A DNA stretch of 64,000 nt, from positions 62,001-126,000 of the forward strand of contig JADFSP010000001.1 of the NCBI GenBank assembly GCA_022560695.1. Reading direction: 5' to 3'. A model generated the notes under the pieces. The model ran no database searches. It saw only the letters and a list, made by a program, of their open reading frames with translations, and was not told where the DNA came from. The position numbers and the translations under genes are program-made. The DNA comes from Pseudomonadota bacterium (GTDB taxonomy: Bacteria; Pseudomonadota; Gammaproteobacteria; Steroidobacterales; Woeseiaceae). Shown here piece by piece: positions 18,144-27,384 of the stretch (positions are counted from its first letter, which is position 1; the number at the start of each line of letters is the position of its first letter).

Positions 18144-18548
18144 CTATTGCGCATCATCGACTACGTCGGGCTCGAGATGAAAGCGAAAGGTTCGACACGT
18201 CTTGATGCCGGACGGCTTTATGCCCGGCGGCAAGGCTCTGTACATTGACGCGCGTATCGCACGCGTCGCCGGGCGCTCGAATACACGATTCGTACTTTTG
18301 CGAACTGCAATACGGTAAGGCTTGCCTTTGCGATCGACGTTGAAGCAAACCTGCACTTCTCCCTCGATGCGGTCGCGTCTCGCTACCTCGGGGTAGGCTG
18401 GAATCATGGTGCGTAGTGGCACGCGATCACCGCTTTCGTCGGTCAGATCGGTAACGCGGGGCACGTTGTCCGCGACGCTTGCCGTCGCCAGGGCTATCGC
18501 AGCCAGGGCCGTCCGGAATATGCGAAGAGCGGTCTTGATCATCACCAT
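18144..18548 (-). CDS. TonB C-terminal domain protein, secreted
   Basis: 134 residues: a signal peptide (about 1-26) directly followed by a TonB-C-like domain, with PAYPEVARRDRIEGEVQVCFNVDRKG, a KSTNRVFERPATRAI segment and the final TFRFHLE strand. There is no N-terminal anchor plus proline-rich spacer as in energising TonB, so it is unlikely to couple ExbBD. Such short periplasmic TonB-C proteins are of unknown role. Two Cys (VCFNV and KTCRTF) may pair. It lies 20 bp downstream of the TPR gene on the same strand, probably one operon. Confidence 0.75.
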   Translation of the reverse strand: MVMIKTALRIFRTALAAIALATASVADNVPRVTDLTDESGDRVPLRTMIPAYPEVARRDRIEGEVQVCFNVDRKGKPYRIAVRKSTNRVFERPATRAIRASMYRALPPGIKPSGIKTCRTFRFHLEPDVVDDAQ

Positions 18549-18568
18549 GACTGCTGTTGAGTCCGCTT

Positions 18569-19099
18569 CTACTGATCGTCATCGTTGCGCGGCGGCCGCC
18601 GCCGGTCATCAATGACGATGTTCGGTATTACCGGGTCTGTCTCGTCGAGCAGCATTGCACGAACGATCTTAAGGTTCCGGGCATTCGGATTGAGTTTTTG
18701 TACTGCGAGTATGTCTTGCTCGGCCTCGAGATAGCGTTTTTGCTTGATGTAGATCAACGCGCGATTGTTGTAGCCGCGCCAATGACGATCGTCCCTAGCC
18801 AGCACGCGATTGCAATAATCCAGTGCGGTGTCGAGTTGTTCAAGCAAGATATAGCCGGCACAGAGATTGGCAAACGCGATGTGCCTCTCGTGCTCACCGG
18901 CTGCCATGTTGAGGCCCAGCAGCGTCAGGCGCACACCTTCCTCGGCATGGCCGGCTTTCAGTGCAATGGCGCCGTCGTAGAGATTCAGATTGCGTGGGCC
19001 GATGACAGTTCGACTCTCATTGCGGTCGGCGGCAAAAGGTTCGCAAGGCAACACGAATCCAACGAGGAGGAGAGCAGCAGTGAGGCGCGCAGCCGTCAT
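18569..19099 (-). CDS. Secreted TPR-repeat protein
   Basis: 176 residues. Signal peptide (about 1-24), then roughly three tetratricopeptide helix pairs, the clearest being IAFANLCAGYILLEQLDTAL and GYNNRALIYIKQKRYLEAEQ. The tail is charged and ends RRPPRNDDDQ. Periplasmic scaffold or partner-binding role inferred. The downstream gene encodes a periplasmic TonB-C domain, so the two may interact. No enzymatic motif. Confidence 0.75.
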   Translation of the reverse strand: MTAARLTAALLLVGFVLPCEPFAADRNESRTVIGPRNLNLYDGAIALKAGHAEEGVRLTLLGLNMAAGEHERHIAFANLCAGYILLEQLDTALDYCNRVLARDDRHWRGYNNRALIYIKQKRYLEAEQDILAVQKLNPNARNLKIVRAMLLDETDPVIPNIVIDDRRRPPRNDDDQ

Positions 19100-19224
19100 A
19101 GTGAGTCTCTGGATTACCCGGCAGTCCGTATTCAGACATCCGTCGTGGCGAAATGATCAACATAAATCATGCTTGTCTGCCATCCGCTGCCGCAAGCTTC
19201 CATGGATCAGCTGCGGACCAATCC

Positions 19225-19653
19225 CTAACCACTGATGTAGTGCTCGAGGTGCTCGATTTCCTCTTTTTGATCGGCGATGATTGCTTGAACCAAATCCCCG
19301 ATCGAGATCATGCCAATGACGCGATTGTCTTCAAGGACTGGCAGGTGGCGAATGCGCAGCTCCGTCATCACGGCCATGCACTTGTCAACAGTTTCGGCGC
19401 TCGACGTCGTCACGACGTCGGCGGTCATGATCTCGGCGACCCGCGTGCTTTTGGATGATCGGCCTTTGACGATGACTTTCCGCGCGTAGTCCCGTTCGGT
19501 AACTATGCCTGCGAGTTTTTCGTCTTCCATGACCACGAGCGAGCCGATACTTTTGTCGGCCATGATCTTGATGGCCTCAAATACTGAGGAGTCGGGGCTG
19601 ATTGCAATGACATGCCTGCCTTTGGCATCGAGCAGATGCTTCACAAGTTTCAT
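19225..19653 (-). CDS. Tandem CBS-domain protein
   Basis: 142 residues from ATG 19653; an in-frame ATG four codons earlier is the alternative. Two CBS modules fill the protein: the first with VFEAIKIMADKSIGSLVVM and GIVTERDYARKV, the second with IMTADVVTTSSAETVDKCM, HLPVLEDNRVIGMISIGDLV. The second half of each carries the ribose-binding Thr/Ser-x-x-Asp position (TERD, SIGD). Stand-alone CBS pairs bind AMP, ATP or NADH and act as energy or redox sensors for partners. No partner gene is obvious nearby. Confidence 0.9.
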   Translation of the reverse strand: MKLVKHLLDAKGRHVIAISPDSSVFEAIKIMADKSIGSLVVMEDEKLAGIVTERDYARKVIVKGRSSKSTRVAEIMTADVVTTSSAETVDKCMAVMTELRIRHLPVLEDNRVIGMISIGDLVQAIIADQKEEIEHLEHYISG

Positions 19654-19791
19654 GGTTCCTCCCAACGTGTCGCCGGTCGCGACTTATCATCGACATGCAA
19701 GACTGTCGATTCGGTCCGGGTTTTGTCCGATTCTAGCCCGATGGGAGGACGCCCGCCACGAGATTTGCCTGCTATCGTCTTCGGGGCCCGA

Positions 19792-21150
19792 TCACTCGCC
19801 CGTCGAGGAGCGCAGCGGCAGAAGTCGCTGCTCGAGATCTTTCGCCGAGTACCAGGCACCGCGCAACATGACCCCATGAATGCGGTGGCTATTCGTTATG
19901 TCGCTTAGCGGATTCGCATCCAGCAGCACGAGGTCTGCGTCACGACCGACACTGACTTCACCAGCATTGATTCCCAGAAATGCCGCAGCCGCCGACGTTC
20001 CGGACCGCAACGCCTCGAACGGCGTCAGCCCGGCCAAAACCAGATACTCGAGCTCCTGATGCAACGAAAAGCCGGGCACATTGAATACCTGCGGGGCATC
20101 GGAACCGAGCAACAATCCAGCGCCGGCTTCGTGCAATGCATAAATTGTCATGCGACGAATTTCGATGGCGCGTGCCGCGACTTCGGCATCGAATCCGCGT
20201 TCATTGAGCTGACGCTCCTTCGTCGCGACCCATCGCCGTACTGTCGCACGCGGCATGTACTGCATCTCGGGCTTGTTGCGGAGTTCATCGGGCGATATCC
20301 GGGAAACACGATGTTCGAACATCGATTCCGTCGCAACATTCCAGGTACCAGCCCTCGCCGTTTCGGCCGCGATTCCGGCTATCTTGTCAGTGATCGCCTC
20401 ATTGGCCAGCAATACATCGAAAAATCCGCCGTAGCCGCCCGATGTATCGTGGTTCGCAGGAAGCAACGATGCCAGGTAGCCGTCGAGATGGTCGATTGTC
20501 GCCATGCCGGCGCGCAAGGCACCGCGGACACCGACCGCAACCGGCACGTGCCCGGCGAACGGCATGCCGAGTTCGTTCGCTACCTCGGCAATGGCGAGAA
20601 ACTCATCCGAACTCAGGCCGGGATGCAGCTTGATAAAGTCATAGCCGGCGGCGTGCTGCGCCCTGACTTTGCGCCCTGCGTCGGCCGCGCCTGTGACGGA
20701 ATTGCCGTTGAGGGACGGCCCCGACACAATCAGCCGTGGCCTGAACACCAGGGCCCCGAGAATCTCTTGCCGCAAGCGCAAATGCGACCGGTGGCCGAGC
20801 ATGCTTCTGACCGTCGTAACACCGTTGGCGACGAACAGCGTGAATATTCGATCGAGATCGTCTGCCGCAGCATCGGGCACATGAGCATGCATCTCGGTTA
20901 ACCCCGGCATCAGATATCGGTCGGTACCGTCGACGACCTCCGCTTCCTCTGGCACAGGAATGACGTCGACGTCGCCGATAGAGACGATCACTCCATTCGC
21001 GACGATGACCGTTTGGCCGGCGATGATCGTCTCGATGTTCATCGGCACAACATTGACATTGACGAATGCCGTTGACCCGGCGTTCACTGGCGGGATCGCG
21101 AGCACAATAATTACGAGCGCAACAACAATCTGGAGGGTCTTGCGTGTCAT
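19792..21150 (-). CDS. Secreted amidohydrolase (imidazolonepropionase/prolidase-like)
   Basis: 452 residues with a cleavable signal peptide (about 1-24, ending VNAG). Metal-dependent amidohydrolase landmarks appear in order: MPGLTEMHAHVPD (HxH), FIKLHPG (bridging Lys), FAGHVPV (His), TIDHLDGYL (His) and LLGSDAPQVF (Asp), then the composite beta-domain return GRDADLVLLDANPL. All metal ligands are present, so an active hydrolase outside the cytoplasm is expected, most likely on peptides or cyclic amides. Family relatives often occur in paralogous sets. Regulation not visible. Confidence 0.88.
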   Translation of the reverse strand: MTRKTLQIVVALVIIVLAIPPVNAGSTAFVNVNVVPMNIETIIAGQTVIVANGVIVSIGDVDVIPVPEEAEVVDGTDRYLMPGLTEMHAHVPDAAADDLDRIFTLFVANGVTTVRSMLGHRSHLRLRQEILGALVFRPRLIVSGPSLNGNSVTGAADAGRKVRAQHAAGYDFIKLHPGLSSDEFLAIAEVANELGMPFAGHVPVAVGVRGALRAGMATIDHLDGYLASLLPANHDTSGGYGGFFDVLLANEAITDKIAGIAAETARAGTWNVATESMFEHRVSRISPDELRNKPEMQYMPRATVRRWVATKERQLNERGFDAEVAARAIEIRRMTIYALHEAGAGLLLGSDAPQVFNVPGFSLHQELEYLVLAGLTPFEALRSGTSAAAAFLGINAGEVSVGRDADLVLLDANPLSDITNSHRIHGVMLRGAWYSAKDLEQRLLPLRSSTGE

Positions 21151-21230
21151 GGATGGCCTCGAAAGAATTGTCCTGACAATTTGATCGCCGGGATCGCGCG
21201 CAGTTCAAAAGAATCGCACATCAACAGTGT

Positions 21231-22199
21231 CTAAATGATCGTTCTCAGGGTGTCGCGGCTGACATTGCCGCCACAAATCAGGACAACGACCTTCTTACCC
21301 TGAATCGATTTGCCGCGCGCCTCCATCGCCGCAATCGCCACACCTGCAGCACCCTCGATCAACTGATGCTGCCAATCGATGAAACGGCACATCGCGGCCG
21401 CAATCTGTTCCTCATCGACCAGGATGAAATCGTCAACGACCTGTTGGCACAAGTCGAATGTGATCGAGCCGGCCTCTATGCCGCCGGCGGTTCCATCAGA
21501 CAATGTTGGCTGGATTGGAATATCAACAATACCACCCGCCTCGATAGATCGGCACATTACGGCCGATGCGGCGGGCTGACACCCAAAGATGCTTATGTCC
21601 GGATTATGACTTTTCAGCACGCTGCCGACGCCACCTATCAGGCCGCCGCCACCGACGGCGATAAAGGCCGCCTGAACATCAGGAAGCTGTGCCGCGATCT
21701 CGATCCCGCAACTGCCTTGCCCGGCAATGACGTCAGGATCGTTATAGGGCGACAGGTAGAACATGCCATGCTTGCTCGCATACTCACGCGCATGCTCTTC
21801 CGTATCGAGACCATCGGTGCCGAAGAAGCGGACTTCGCCACCATAGGTCTTGATCGCCTCGATCTTTGTTGTTGACGTTTGTTGCGGAACGAAGACGACA
21901 CCATCGATATCGAGTTTTCGCATGGCATATGTCACTGCGGCACCGTGATTTCCGCTCGACGCCACGACACACCCAGCGGCTCGCTCCTCGGCCGTCAATG
22001 TCAACAGGCGATTGGTGGCGCCACGTATTTTGAACGAGCCGGTGTGTTGCAGGTTCTCCAGCTTGAGGTAGACCTCGGCACCCGTCTCGGCACTGAATCG
22101 CCACGAGTATTCCAAAGGCGTTTCGACGACCAGCTCGCTGATCCGCCTGGAAGCACGCCCGGCCGCCGCAGCAATATCTGATTGAGTGATTTTGGACAC
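21231..22199 (-). CDS. PLP-dependent threonine/serine dehydratase-like enzyme
   Basis: 322 residues from GTG 22199. An open extension of 22 codons upstream is Arg-rich and probably untranslated. Fold-type II motifs: LENLQHTGSFKIRGATNR (PLP Lys), ASSGNHGAAV (phosphate loop), VGGGGLIGGVGS (glycine loop) and SDGTAGGIEAGSITF. No ACT domain follows, so it is the short catabolic-like type, resembling the threonine dehydratase / hydroxyectoine EutB branch. It would deaminate Thr, Ser or a related hydroxy-amino acid to a 2-oxoacid. The window also holds a long biosynthetic IlvA at 58152. Confidence 0.87.
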   Translation of the reverse strand: MSKITQSDIAAAAGRASRRISELVVETPLEYSWRFSAETGAEVYLKLENLQHTGSFKIRGATNRLLTLTAEERAAGCVVASSGNHGAAVTYAMRKLDIDGVVFVPQQTSTTKIEAIKTYGGEVRFFGTDGLDTEEHAREYASKHGMFYLSPYNDPDVIAGQGSCGIEIAAQLPDVQAAFIAVGGGGLIGGVGSVLKSHNPDISIFGCQPAASAVMCRSIEAGGIVDIPIQPTLSDGTAGGIEAGSITFDLCQQVVDDFILVDEEQIAAAMCRFIDWQHQLIEGAAGVAIAAMEARGKSIQGKKVVVLICGGNVSRDTLRTII

Positions 22200-22331
22200 C
22201 GTGCAACGCTTGCGTGACCTTGATTTTCGCCAGTCTGAGCCTCCTGTCCCAATCACGTCAAGCACACACCTGAGGCAACGATCGGCTGACGACAGGTCGT
22301 TCCCGGATCCGGCACGCCATCGACACTGCTT

Positions 22332-23852
22332 CTACATTTGTCCCTCGATGGGCAACAAGCTCATCAACCTGGTCGACATCCGGCGCAGGAAGCCCGTCTC
22401 GGGTTCGGTCTTCATCACATGCTCATCTTGTCCGTCGCGGTATGACCATCGCAATCCGCCGGAGCGCCCAAGATACAAGCGATAAGCGGATTCGGACAAC
22501 GAGCCGATAATGCTCTGTGCCATTGTCGAGGCCAGGTTCGCCGACTCCACAACAACGCCCATTTCCGTGTTGATATACAAAGAGCGCGGATCGAGATTAA
22601 ACGAACCAACAAATGTCAGTTCGCGGTCGATGACGGCGACCTTTGAGTGAAGTGTCAACCTCGTGGTCGCATTGTGGGCAGCCTGCCCGCCCCGACGAAA
22701 TTTTGGCGCGAGCTCATACAACTCTATGCCCTGTCTCAACAGCGGCTTTCGGTAGCGCGCGTAAACAGCATGCACACTGATATGGTTGGTTGACGCCAAG
22801 GAGTTGGTCACAACGCATACCCGTACACCCTTTCGTACCAGTGCCGCGAAGAAATCGACACCCTGCATTTGCGGTACGAAATACGGCGAAACGATGATCA
22901 CCTCGCGAACGGCCGCGGACACTATTTTTTGCAGATACTTGGTCGTCTCGCTGGGCTGGCGCCGCAGGATTCGTCTGGCCCTCTCCGGGTGATCCATCAC
23001 AAGTCGGGTGTCCGCCGCAATCAGCGACAACGATTTCGATAGCAGTTTCTCCACCAGCCTCATGCCCACCTGCCCGACAAGTGGGGTGTCCGCGTGCTCT
23101 CGAAGAAGCCTTTGGCCTTCCGCAATCGCCTGGTCAATCGACAATCGACCATCAACCGCGTCAAATACATTGATAGGAATTGCTTCTGATGTATTCCAGT
23201 ACAGGTCGAAGCCGTCCGACACCTCATCGACGACCGCGCCAATTGCCAGCAAGTCTTCGTCGACAAACTCATTTTCGCCACCGGTCTGAAAATATTCATC
23301 GGCGAGGTTGCGGCCCCCGACAATTGTGACCTGGTTGTCCACGGTAAACGACTTGTTATGCATGCGTCGATTCAGGATATTGAAATTTGCGATGAAGCTG
23401 ACGAGCCGCGATCGCCGGCGAGGAAAGGGATTGAAAACGCGGATCTCTATGTTCGGATGCTCATTGATGGCCATAAGCCCGGCGTCGATCGGCTCGGTGA
23501 GGGCATCGTCCATGAGCATCCTCACGCGCACACCGCGCCCGGCCGCCGCGACCAGGTCCAGCACGATCCGATTGCCGCTCTGGTCGTCCCGGAGAAGGTA
23601 ACTTTGAATATCGATGCTTTTTTCGGCGTATTTGATCAGGCCGATTCGCGCGTCAAGCGCCTCGAGACCTGAATCAAGGCGGTATACAGCGGATCTTTCC
23701 GGCTGAGATTCGAGCCAACCGGAGCAAGCCCGGCCCAATGACGTTGCGGCCGTGTTGCCGATCTTTCGCGACTCCTGCCTTGGCGGCAAATCGAAGTACT
23801 TGTGATACCTCGGTGGCAAACGACTGCCCACCAGGGCTTTGAGCATTCCCAT
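22332..23852 (-). CDS. Phospholipase D family protein, cardiolipin synthase C-like
   Basis: 506 residues with two HKD motifs: HNKSFTVDNQVTIVGGRN near residue 164 and HSKVAVIDRELTFVGSFN near 400. This spacing and the surrounding RNLADEYF and NLDPRSLYINTE match the ClsC/YmdC group, which transfers phosphatidyl between phospholipids to make cardiolipin. The N-terminus has no clear membrane helix, so peripheral membrane attachment is inferred. No ymdB partner gene is adjacent. It diverges from the FAD oxidoreductase gene over a 211-bp promoter region. Confidence 0.87.
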   Translation of the reverse strand: MGMLKALVGSRLPPRYHKYFDLPPRQESRKIGNTAATSLGRACSGWLESQPERSAVYRLDSGLEALDARIGLIKYAEKSIDIQSYLLRDDQSGNRIVLDLVAAAGRGVRVRMLMDDALTEPIDAGLMAINEHPNIEIRVFNPFPRRRSRLVSFIANFNILNRRMHNKSFTVDNQVTIVGGRNLADEYFQTGGENEFVDEDLLAIGAVVDEVSDGFDLYWNTSEAIPINVFDAVDGRLSIDQAIAEGQRLLREHADTPLVGQVGMRLVEKLLSKSLSLIAADTRLVMDHPERARRILRRQPSETTKYLQKIVSAAVREVIIVSPYFVPQMQGVDFFAALVRKGVRVCVVTNSLASTNHISVHAVYARYRKPLLRQGIELYELAPKFRRGGQAAHNATTRLTLHSKVAVIDRELTFVGSFNLDPRSLYINTEMGVVVESANLASTMAQSIIGSLSESAYRLYLGRSGGLRWSYRDGQDEHVMKTEPETGFLRRMSTRLMSLLPIEGQM

Positions 23853-24063
23853 GCAGTGGATTCCGTATTCAGCACACTGGTGAAGCGTTTTCGGGCCTTG
23901 AGACTGACAATATACCTGCGCATGGCGACACTTTCGGCTTTGCGGGCGAAGGTTCCCCGGATTCGGCTGTTATCTAAGGACCCGGGCCGGCGAAATCGAC
24001 AATCCGCCTATCCATGATGCGCTTCGTTGACACGCTTCATTTTACCGTGCAACGTTCAACCGG

Positions 24064-25419
24064 ATGACCGCCCGCAAATCGCGTTCCACCAAACCTTCCA
24101 GGCAACGTCTCGCAACCAGGGCGACCGTCGAGCGCCCGGCCACGCTCTACGAACTCAAGAAATGCCTGGATTCCGCCAGGCGCTCCGCGTTGCCATTACG
24201 CCCGCGCGGAGCCGGCACAGCACCAACGGACTGCAATACTTGCTCGACGGGCGTCATCATCGACATGACGAAGCTGGACCGCATCCTGAATGTCGATCCG
24301 CACAATGGCACGGTCACTGTTGAAGCGGGTACGCGACTTCGGAACCTCACGTTGATGCTGGCCAAGCGGGGTCTGGAACTTGAAGGATGCTACGACCAAT
24401 CGGGTCGTACCGTCGGCGGCGCCATCGCCGCCCCGTGTTTCGGCCCCGGAATCGGCAACAGCGCAACCTGTTTTTCGAGTCAGGTCCTGAGCCTGAAGAT
24501 GGCGATGGCCGACGGCCGGGTAATGACGGTTACACGCAATCAGGAGAACCTGTTACATGCGCTGCGCGCAAGCTATGGCTTATTGGGCATTATCTGCGAA
24601 GCCACTTTGCGCGTTCGACCCCTGACGAAATTTTCAGTAAGCCACAGCTGTGTAACGATCGATAAATTCTGCTCAGTCGCCACCGCGCTGATTTCTACCG
24701 ATATCGGCCTCAAGTTTTACCTGCTGCCGCACGGGGACAAGGTTTATCTCGATGTAAGAAGATACAGTGTGAAGACCGGGAGAGCGCTGAGTTTGCCATG
24801 GCAGATCAAGGACTGGCGCGAGAACAAACTGTTGCCTCGGGTCTTGAAGCTGCTGAGGGGCGTTGTCCCCTTCCCGGCGATGCGGTACCGGCTCACCGAT
24901 GCCATCAGCGACGCAACTCACGGATTCCTCAAGGCTCGCCTGCTCGGCACAGGAACCAACGCGATGGCGGCATCGCAATGGCCCCGCCACGGTAGCTCAC
25001 CGAAACTTTTTTATTCGACCTGGTGTTTTCCGGCCGCCGAGGCCTCGGTTGTTATCCCTGCCTACGTCGAGTTTTGCAAGACAACGCTGGCCGTCTCCGG
25101 CTATCGTTGTGATATGCCGGCCGTTGGCTATCGGGTGCAGAAGAACGCTGACTCACTGCTGTCGCCCGCATTCGACGAGTCCATGATCGCTCTGCAAACA
25201 ATGTCCACCCGCGAGGCTGGATGGGAGAACTTTGTCATCGATCTGGCGGAATTCGCCCAGCAGTGGGGTGCGATTCCAATTTTCAGTCAATCCCGCTCCA
25301 TGCGCGCCGATTATGCGCGTCAGGCCTATTCCGGGCGTATCGAGTTTTTCGGAAAAATGCGCCGCAGACTCGACCCGGATGGCAAGTTTCTGAACCCGTA
25401 CTTCGCACAGTACTTCTAG
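24064..25419 (+). CDS. FAD-binding (PCMH/VAO-type) oxidoreductase
   Basis: 451 residues. The PCMH FAD-binding module covers about residues 20-200: LPLRPRGAGTAPTDCN, VTVEAGTRLRNLTLMLAKRG, TVGGAIAAPCFGPGIG and SYGLLGIICEATLRVRP. The C-terminal half ends RRRLDPDGKFLNPYFAQYF, as in aldonolactone oxidases and related enzymes (the D-arabinono-lactone oxidase family). The usual His of covalent 8-alpha-FAD linkage is not evident in the RPRGAGT loop, so flavin is probably non-covalent. Substrate unknown, perhaps a sugar lactone or alcohol. It stands alone between the ClsC-like gene and the padR locus. Confidence 0.82.
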   Translation: MTARKSRSTKPSRQRLATRATVERPATLYELKKCLDSARRSALPLRPRGAGTAPTDCNTCSTGVIIDMTKLDRILNVDPHNGTVTVEAGTRLRNLTLMLAKRGLELEGCYDQSGRTVGGAIAAPCFGPGIGNSATCFSSQVLSLKMAMADGRVMTVTRNQENLLHALRASYGLLGIICEATLRVRPLTKFSVSHSCVTIDKFCSVATALISTDIGLKFYLLPHGDKVYLDVRRYSVKTGRALSLPWQIKDWRENKLLPRVLKLLRGVVPFPAMRYRLTDAISDATHGFLKARLLGTGTNAMAASQWPRHGSSPKLFYSTWCFPAAEASVVIPAYVEFCKTTLAVSGYRCDMPAVGYRVQKNADSLLSPAFDESMIALQTMSTREAGWENFVIDLAEFAQQWGAIPIFSQSRSMRADYARQAYSGRIEFFGKMRRRLDPDGKFLNPYFAQYF

Positions 25420-25590
25420 AGACGGCCCCGATAAATCCCATTGGCCGCACGGCGGTTCGCGCACAGGCCTGCCCGGCCGGCTGCCCCGACGACCGCGGAA
25501 TTCCGTCCAGCCGCCGGCTGCAGAGGGTAAACCGTTGTTTAATATTTGTTTTTTAGAGATCACGGCTCGGTTCGAAAAATACTGGACTTT

Positions 25591-25627
25591 ATATATCGAA
25601 TCAATATAATACATCGCCCCGATATAT
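25591..25627. promoter_or_regulatory. Inverted repeat upstream of padR (possible autoregulatory operator)
   Basis: ATATATCG at 25591-25598 is matched by CGATATAT at 25620-25627 across 21 bp of AT-rich DNA, in an otherwise GC-rich region and 27 bp upstream of the padR start codon. PadR-type repressors commonly bind palindromic AT-rich sites in their own promoters. The spacer contains CAATATAATAC, a plausible -10 region (TATAAT at 25605-25610). Binding is inferred from position and symmetry only. Confidence 0.5.
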
Positions 25628-25654
25628 GAGCGGAACGTCCGCCGGAATTGAGTG

Positions 25655-26203
25655 ATGGATGTAAAAACGGTTTGTCTGGGCATGCTGAGCGACGGCGAAG
25701 CGTCAGGTTACGACCTGAAAAAACAATTCGAGTCATCTTTTGGCCACTTCTTCGCGGCGGGCTTCGGCTCGATCTACCCGGCCTTGTCATCACTGGCCGA
25801 CGAGGGACTGGTCCGCTGCACAGACGTCCCACAGGAGGGGCGGCCCGACCGCAAGGTTTACACAGTCACTGATCAGGGCCACCAACACCTCCTCAAGGCG
25901 CTCGAGAACCCTGCACCGAGCCACAAAGTCCGATCCGAATTTCTCGCAATGATGTGCTTCGCTCATCTGATGCGGCCGCAACAGATTGAGGCTGTGCTGG
26001 ACAACCGTCTCGAGGAAACCGATCGCTACCTCAAAATGTTTGACGAGTTTGAGACTTCGTGCATGGAGGACTGGCCTCAGGGCATGAAGTTCGTGCTCGG
26101 ATTCGGCAAGGCCATCATGCAGACGATCACGCAATACATCGATGAGAATCGGCACATGCTGCTCGAGGAAGGCAAATCGGAACACCGGACCGCTTCGGCA
26201 TGA
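25655..26203 (+). CDS. PadR family transcriptional regulator
   Basis: 182 residues from ATG 25655 (GTG 25652 adds one residue). The winged-helix domain carries CLGMLSDGEASGYDLKKQFE, FGSIYPALSSLADEGLV (recognition region) and the wing GRPDRKVYTVTDQG. A C-terminal helical dimerisation domain follows (residues 95-175), as in the two-domain PadR/AphA-like branch. It stands 48 bp upstream of an RND adaptor-pump pair and most likely controls it and itself through the inverted repeat at 25591-25627. The inducer is unknown. Confidence 0.92.
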   Translation: MDVKTVCLGMLSDGEASGYDLKKQFESSFGHFFAAGFGSIYPALSSLADEGLVRCTDVPQEGRPDRKVYTVTDQGHQHLLKALENPAPSHKVRSEFLAMMCFAHLMRPQQIEAVLDNRLEETDRYLKMFDEFETSCMEDWPQGMKFVLGFGKAIMQTITQYIDENRHMLLEEGKSEHRTASA

Positions 26204-26251
26204 CGGCGCTCTTGCCGGTGACCACCGGAATTCGCTAGAGGTTATCAGGAA

Positions 26252-27382
26252 ATGAAATTGGGCATATTCGAACAGCACCGGTCCTGGTTTACGTCGGCAG
26301 GTATAGCGATGCTCGTCACGATCTGGCTGCTGAGCGGACAAGCAGACGAGGACGAGTCGGCGAACTCGCCGCATACCGTTGCGCATAACGTCGACGCACC
26401 ACGAAGCAGCGTCAGGGTACGTACGCAATCTGCCGAGGAAGTGATGCGTACGATTATTGTCAATGGCAAGACGGCACCAGCAAGAGTCGTCGAACTGTCA
26501 GCCGAAACCGACGGCCGCGTTGAACACATTGGCGCTGCGCGCGGCGCTGACGTCAATCGCTCCGAGGTCATCGTTCGTCTCGACCAGCGCGACCGCAGTG
26601 CACGCCTCGCTCAGGCCGAAGCAACCGTAAAACAGCGCCAGGTCGAGTACGAAGGGCGCATGCGGCTCAAAAGCGAAAGCTACGTATCCGAGGCGCAGCT
26701 TCAGGAAGCCATCGCCCTGCTCGAGGCAGCCAAAACCGAACTGACGCGAGCGCGCCTCGACCTCGATTACATGACAATACGCGCACCGTTCGACGGCGCG
26801 CTTCAGTCGCGGTTTGTCGAGATCGGCGACTTCGTCAAAGTCGGCGATCCGATCGCAACCTTCGTCGACAACCGAACGATGATCGTTTCGGCCAATGTGT
26901 CCGAATTCGATGCCCGATTCGTCAAACCGGGTCAGGCGGCGGAAGCACGGCTTGCAACCGGCGAGACCGTGCGCGGCACAGTCCGCTACGTCGCCCCTGT
27001 CGCCGACGCGGCCACGCGCACGTTTGTTGTCGAACTCGAGGTGGATAACAGCGACGGCATGCTTCGGGCAGGCGGTACTGCAGAGCTGCGCATACCCGCT
27101 GAACGCGTTTACGCTCATCGCATATCGCCGTCGTTACTGACGCTCGACGATGCCGGCAATATCGGTGTCAAGATCGTCAATGACAAGGGTGTCGTCGAGT
27201 TTGTGGTCGCCGATATCGCATTGTCGTCGAGTGATGGAATGTGGATCGCCGGACTTCCGAAAACGGCAACAATCATCACCGTGGGCCAGGGGTACGTTAC
27301 TGCCGGATCGATGGTAATCGCGGTGGCCGAGGATGATATCGATACGGCCGTGGCCGCAAAGACGAAACTCGGGAACCGCTAA
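26252..27382 (+). CDS. RND efflux periplasmic adaptor subunit (HlyD/MFP family)
   Basis: 376 residues with an N-terminal membrane anchor (about 12-30, FTSAGIAMLVTIWLLSG) and no lipobox, so it is probably membrane-anchored. Order: split barrel-sandwich half VELSAETDGRVEHIGAARG, a short helical hairpin (RLAQAEATVKQRQVEYEGRM), the second half YMTIRAPFDGALQSRFVEIG, a beta-barrel and a membrane-proximal domain. It links the RND pump encoded 2 bp downstream to an outer-membrane channel, which must be encoded elsewhere. First structural gene after padR. Confidence 0.92.
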   Translation: MKLGIFEQHRSWFTSAGIAMLVTIWLLSGQADEDESANSPHTVAHNVDAPRSSVRVRTQSAEEVMRTIIVNGKTAPARVVELSAETDGRVEHIGAARGADVNRSEVIVRLDQRDRSARLAQAEATVKQRQVEYEGRMRLKSESYVSEAQLQEAIALLEAAKTELTRARLDLDYMTIRAPFDGALQSRFVEIGDFVKVGDPIATFVDNRTMIVSANVSEFDARFVKPGQAAEARLATGETVRGTVRYVAPVADAATRTFVVELEVDNSDGMLRAGGTAELRIPAERVYAHRISPSLLTLDDAGNIGVKIVNDKGVVEFVVADIALSSSDGMWIAGLPKTATIITVGQGYVTAGSMVIAVAEDDIDTAVAAKTKLGNR

Positions 27383-27384
27383 TC

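Noticed and set aside
25476..25521. Direct repeat GCCGGCTGC (25476-25484, 25513-25521) after the FAD oxidoreductase gene, considered as a terminator
   Set aside because: No T-run follows directly and the local hairpin (CAGCCGCCGGCTG) is short; could be chance in GC-rich DNA.
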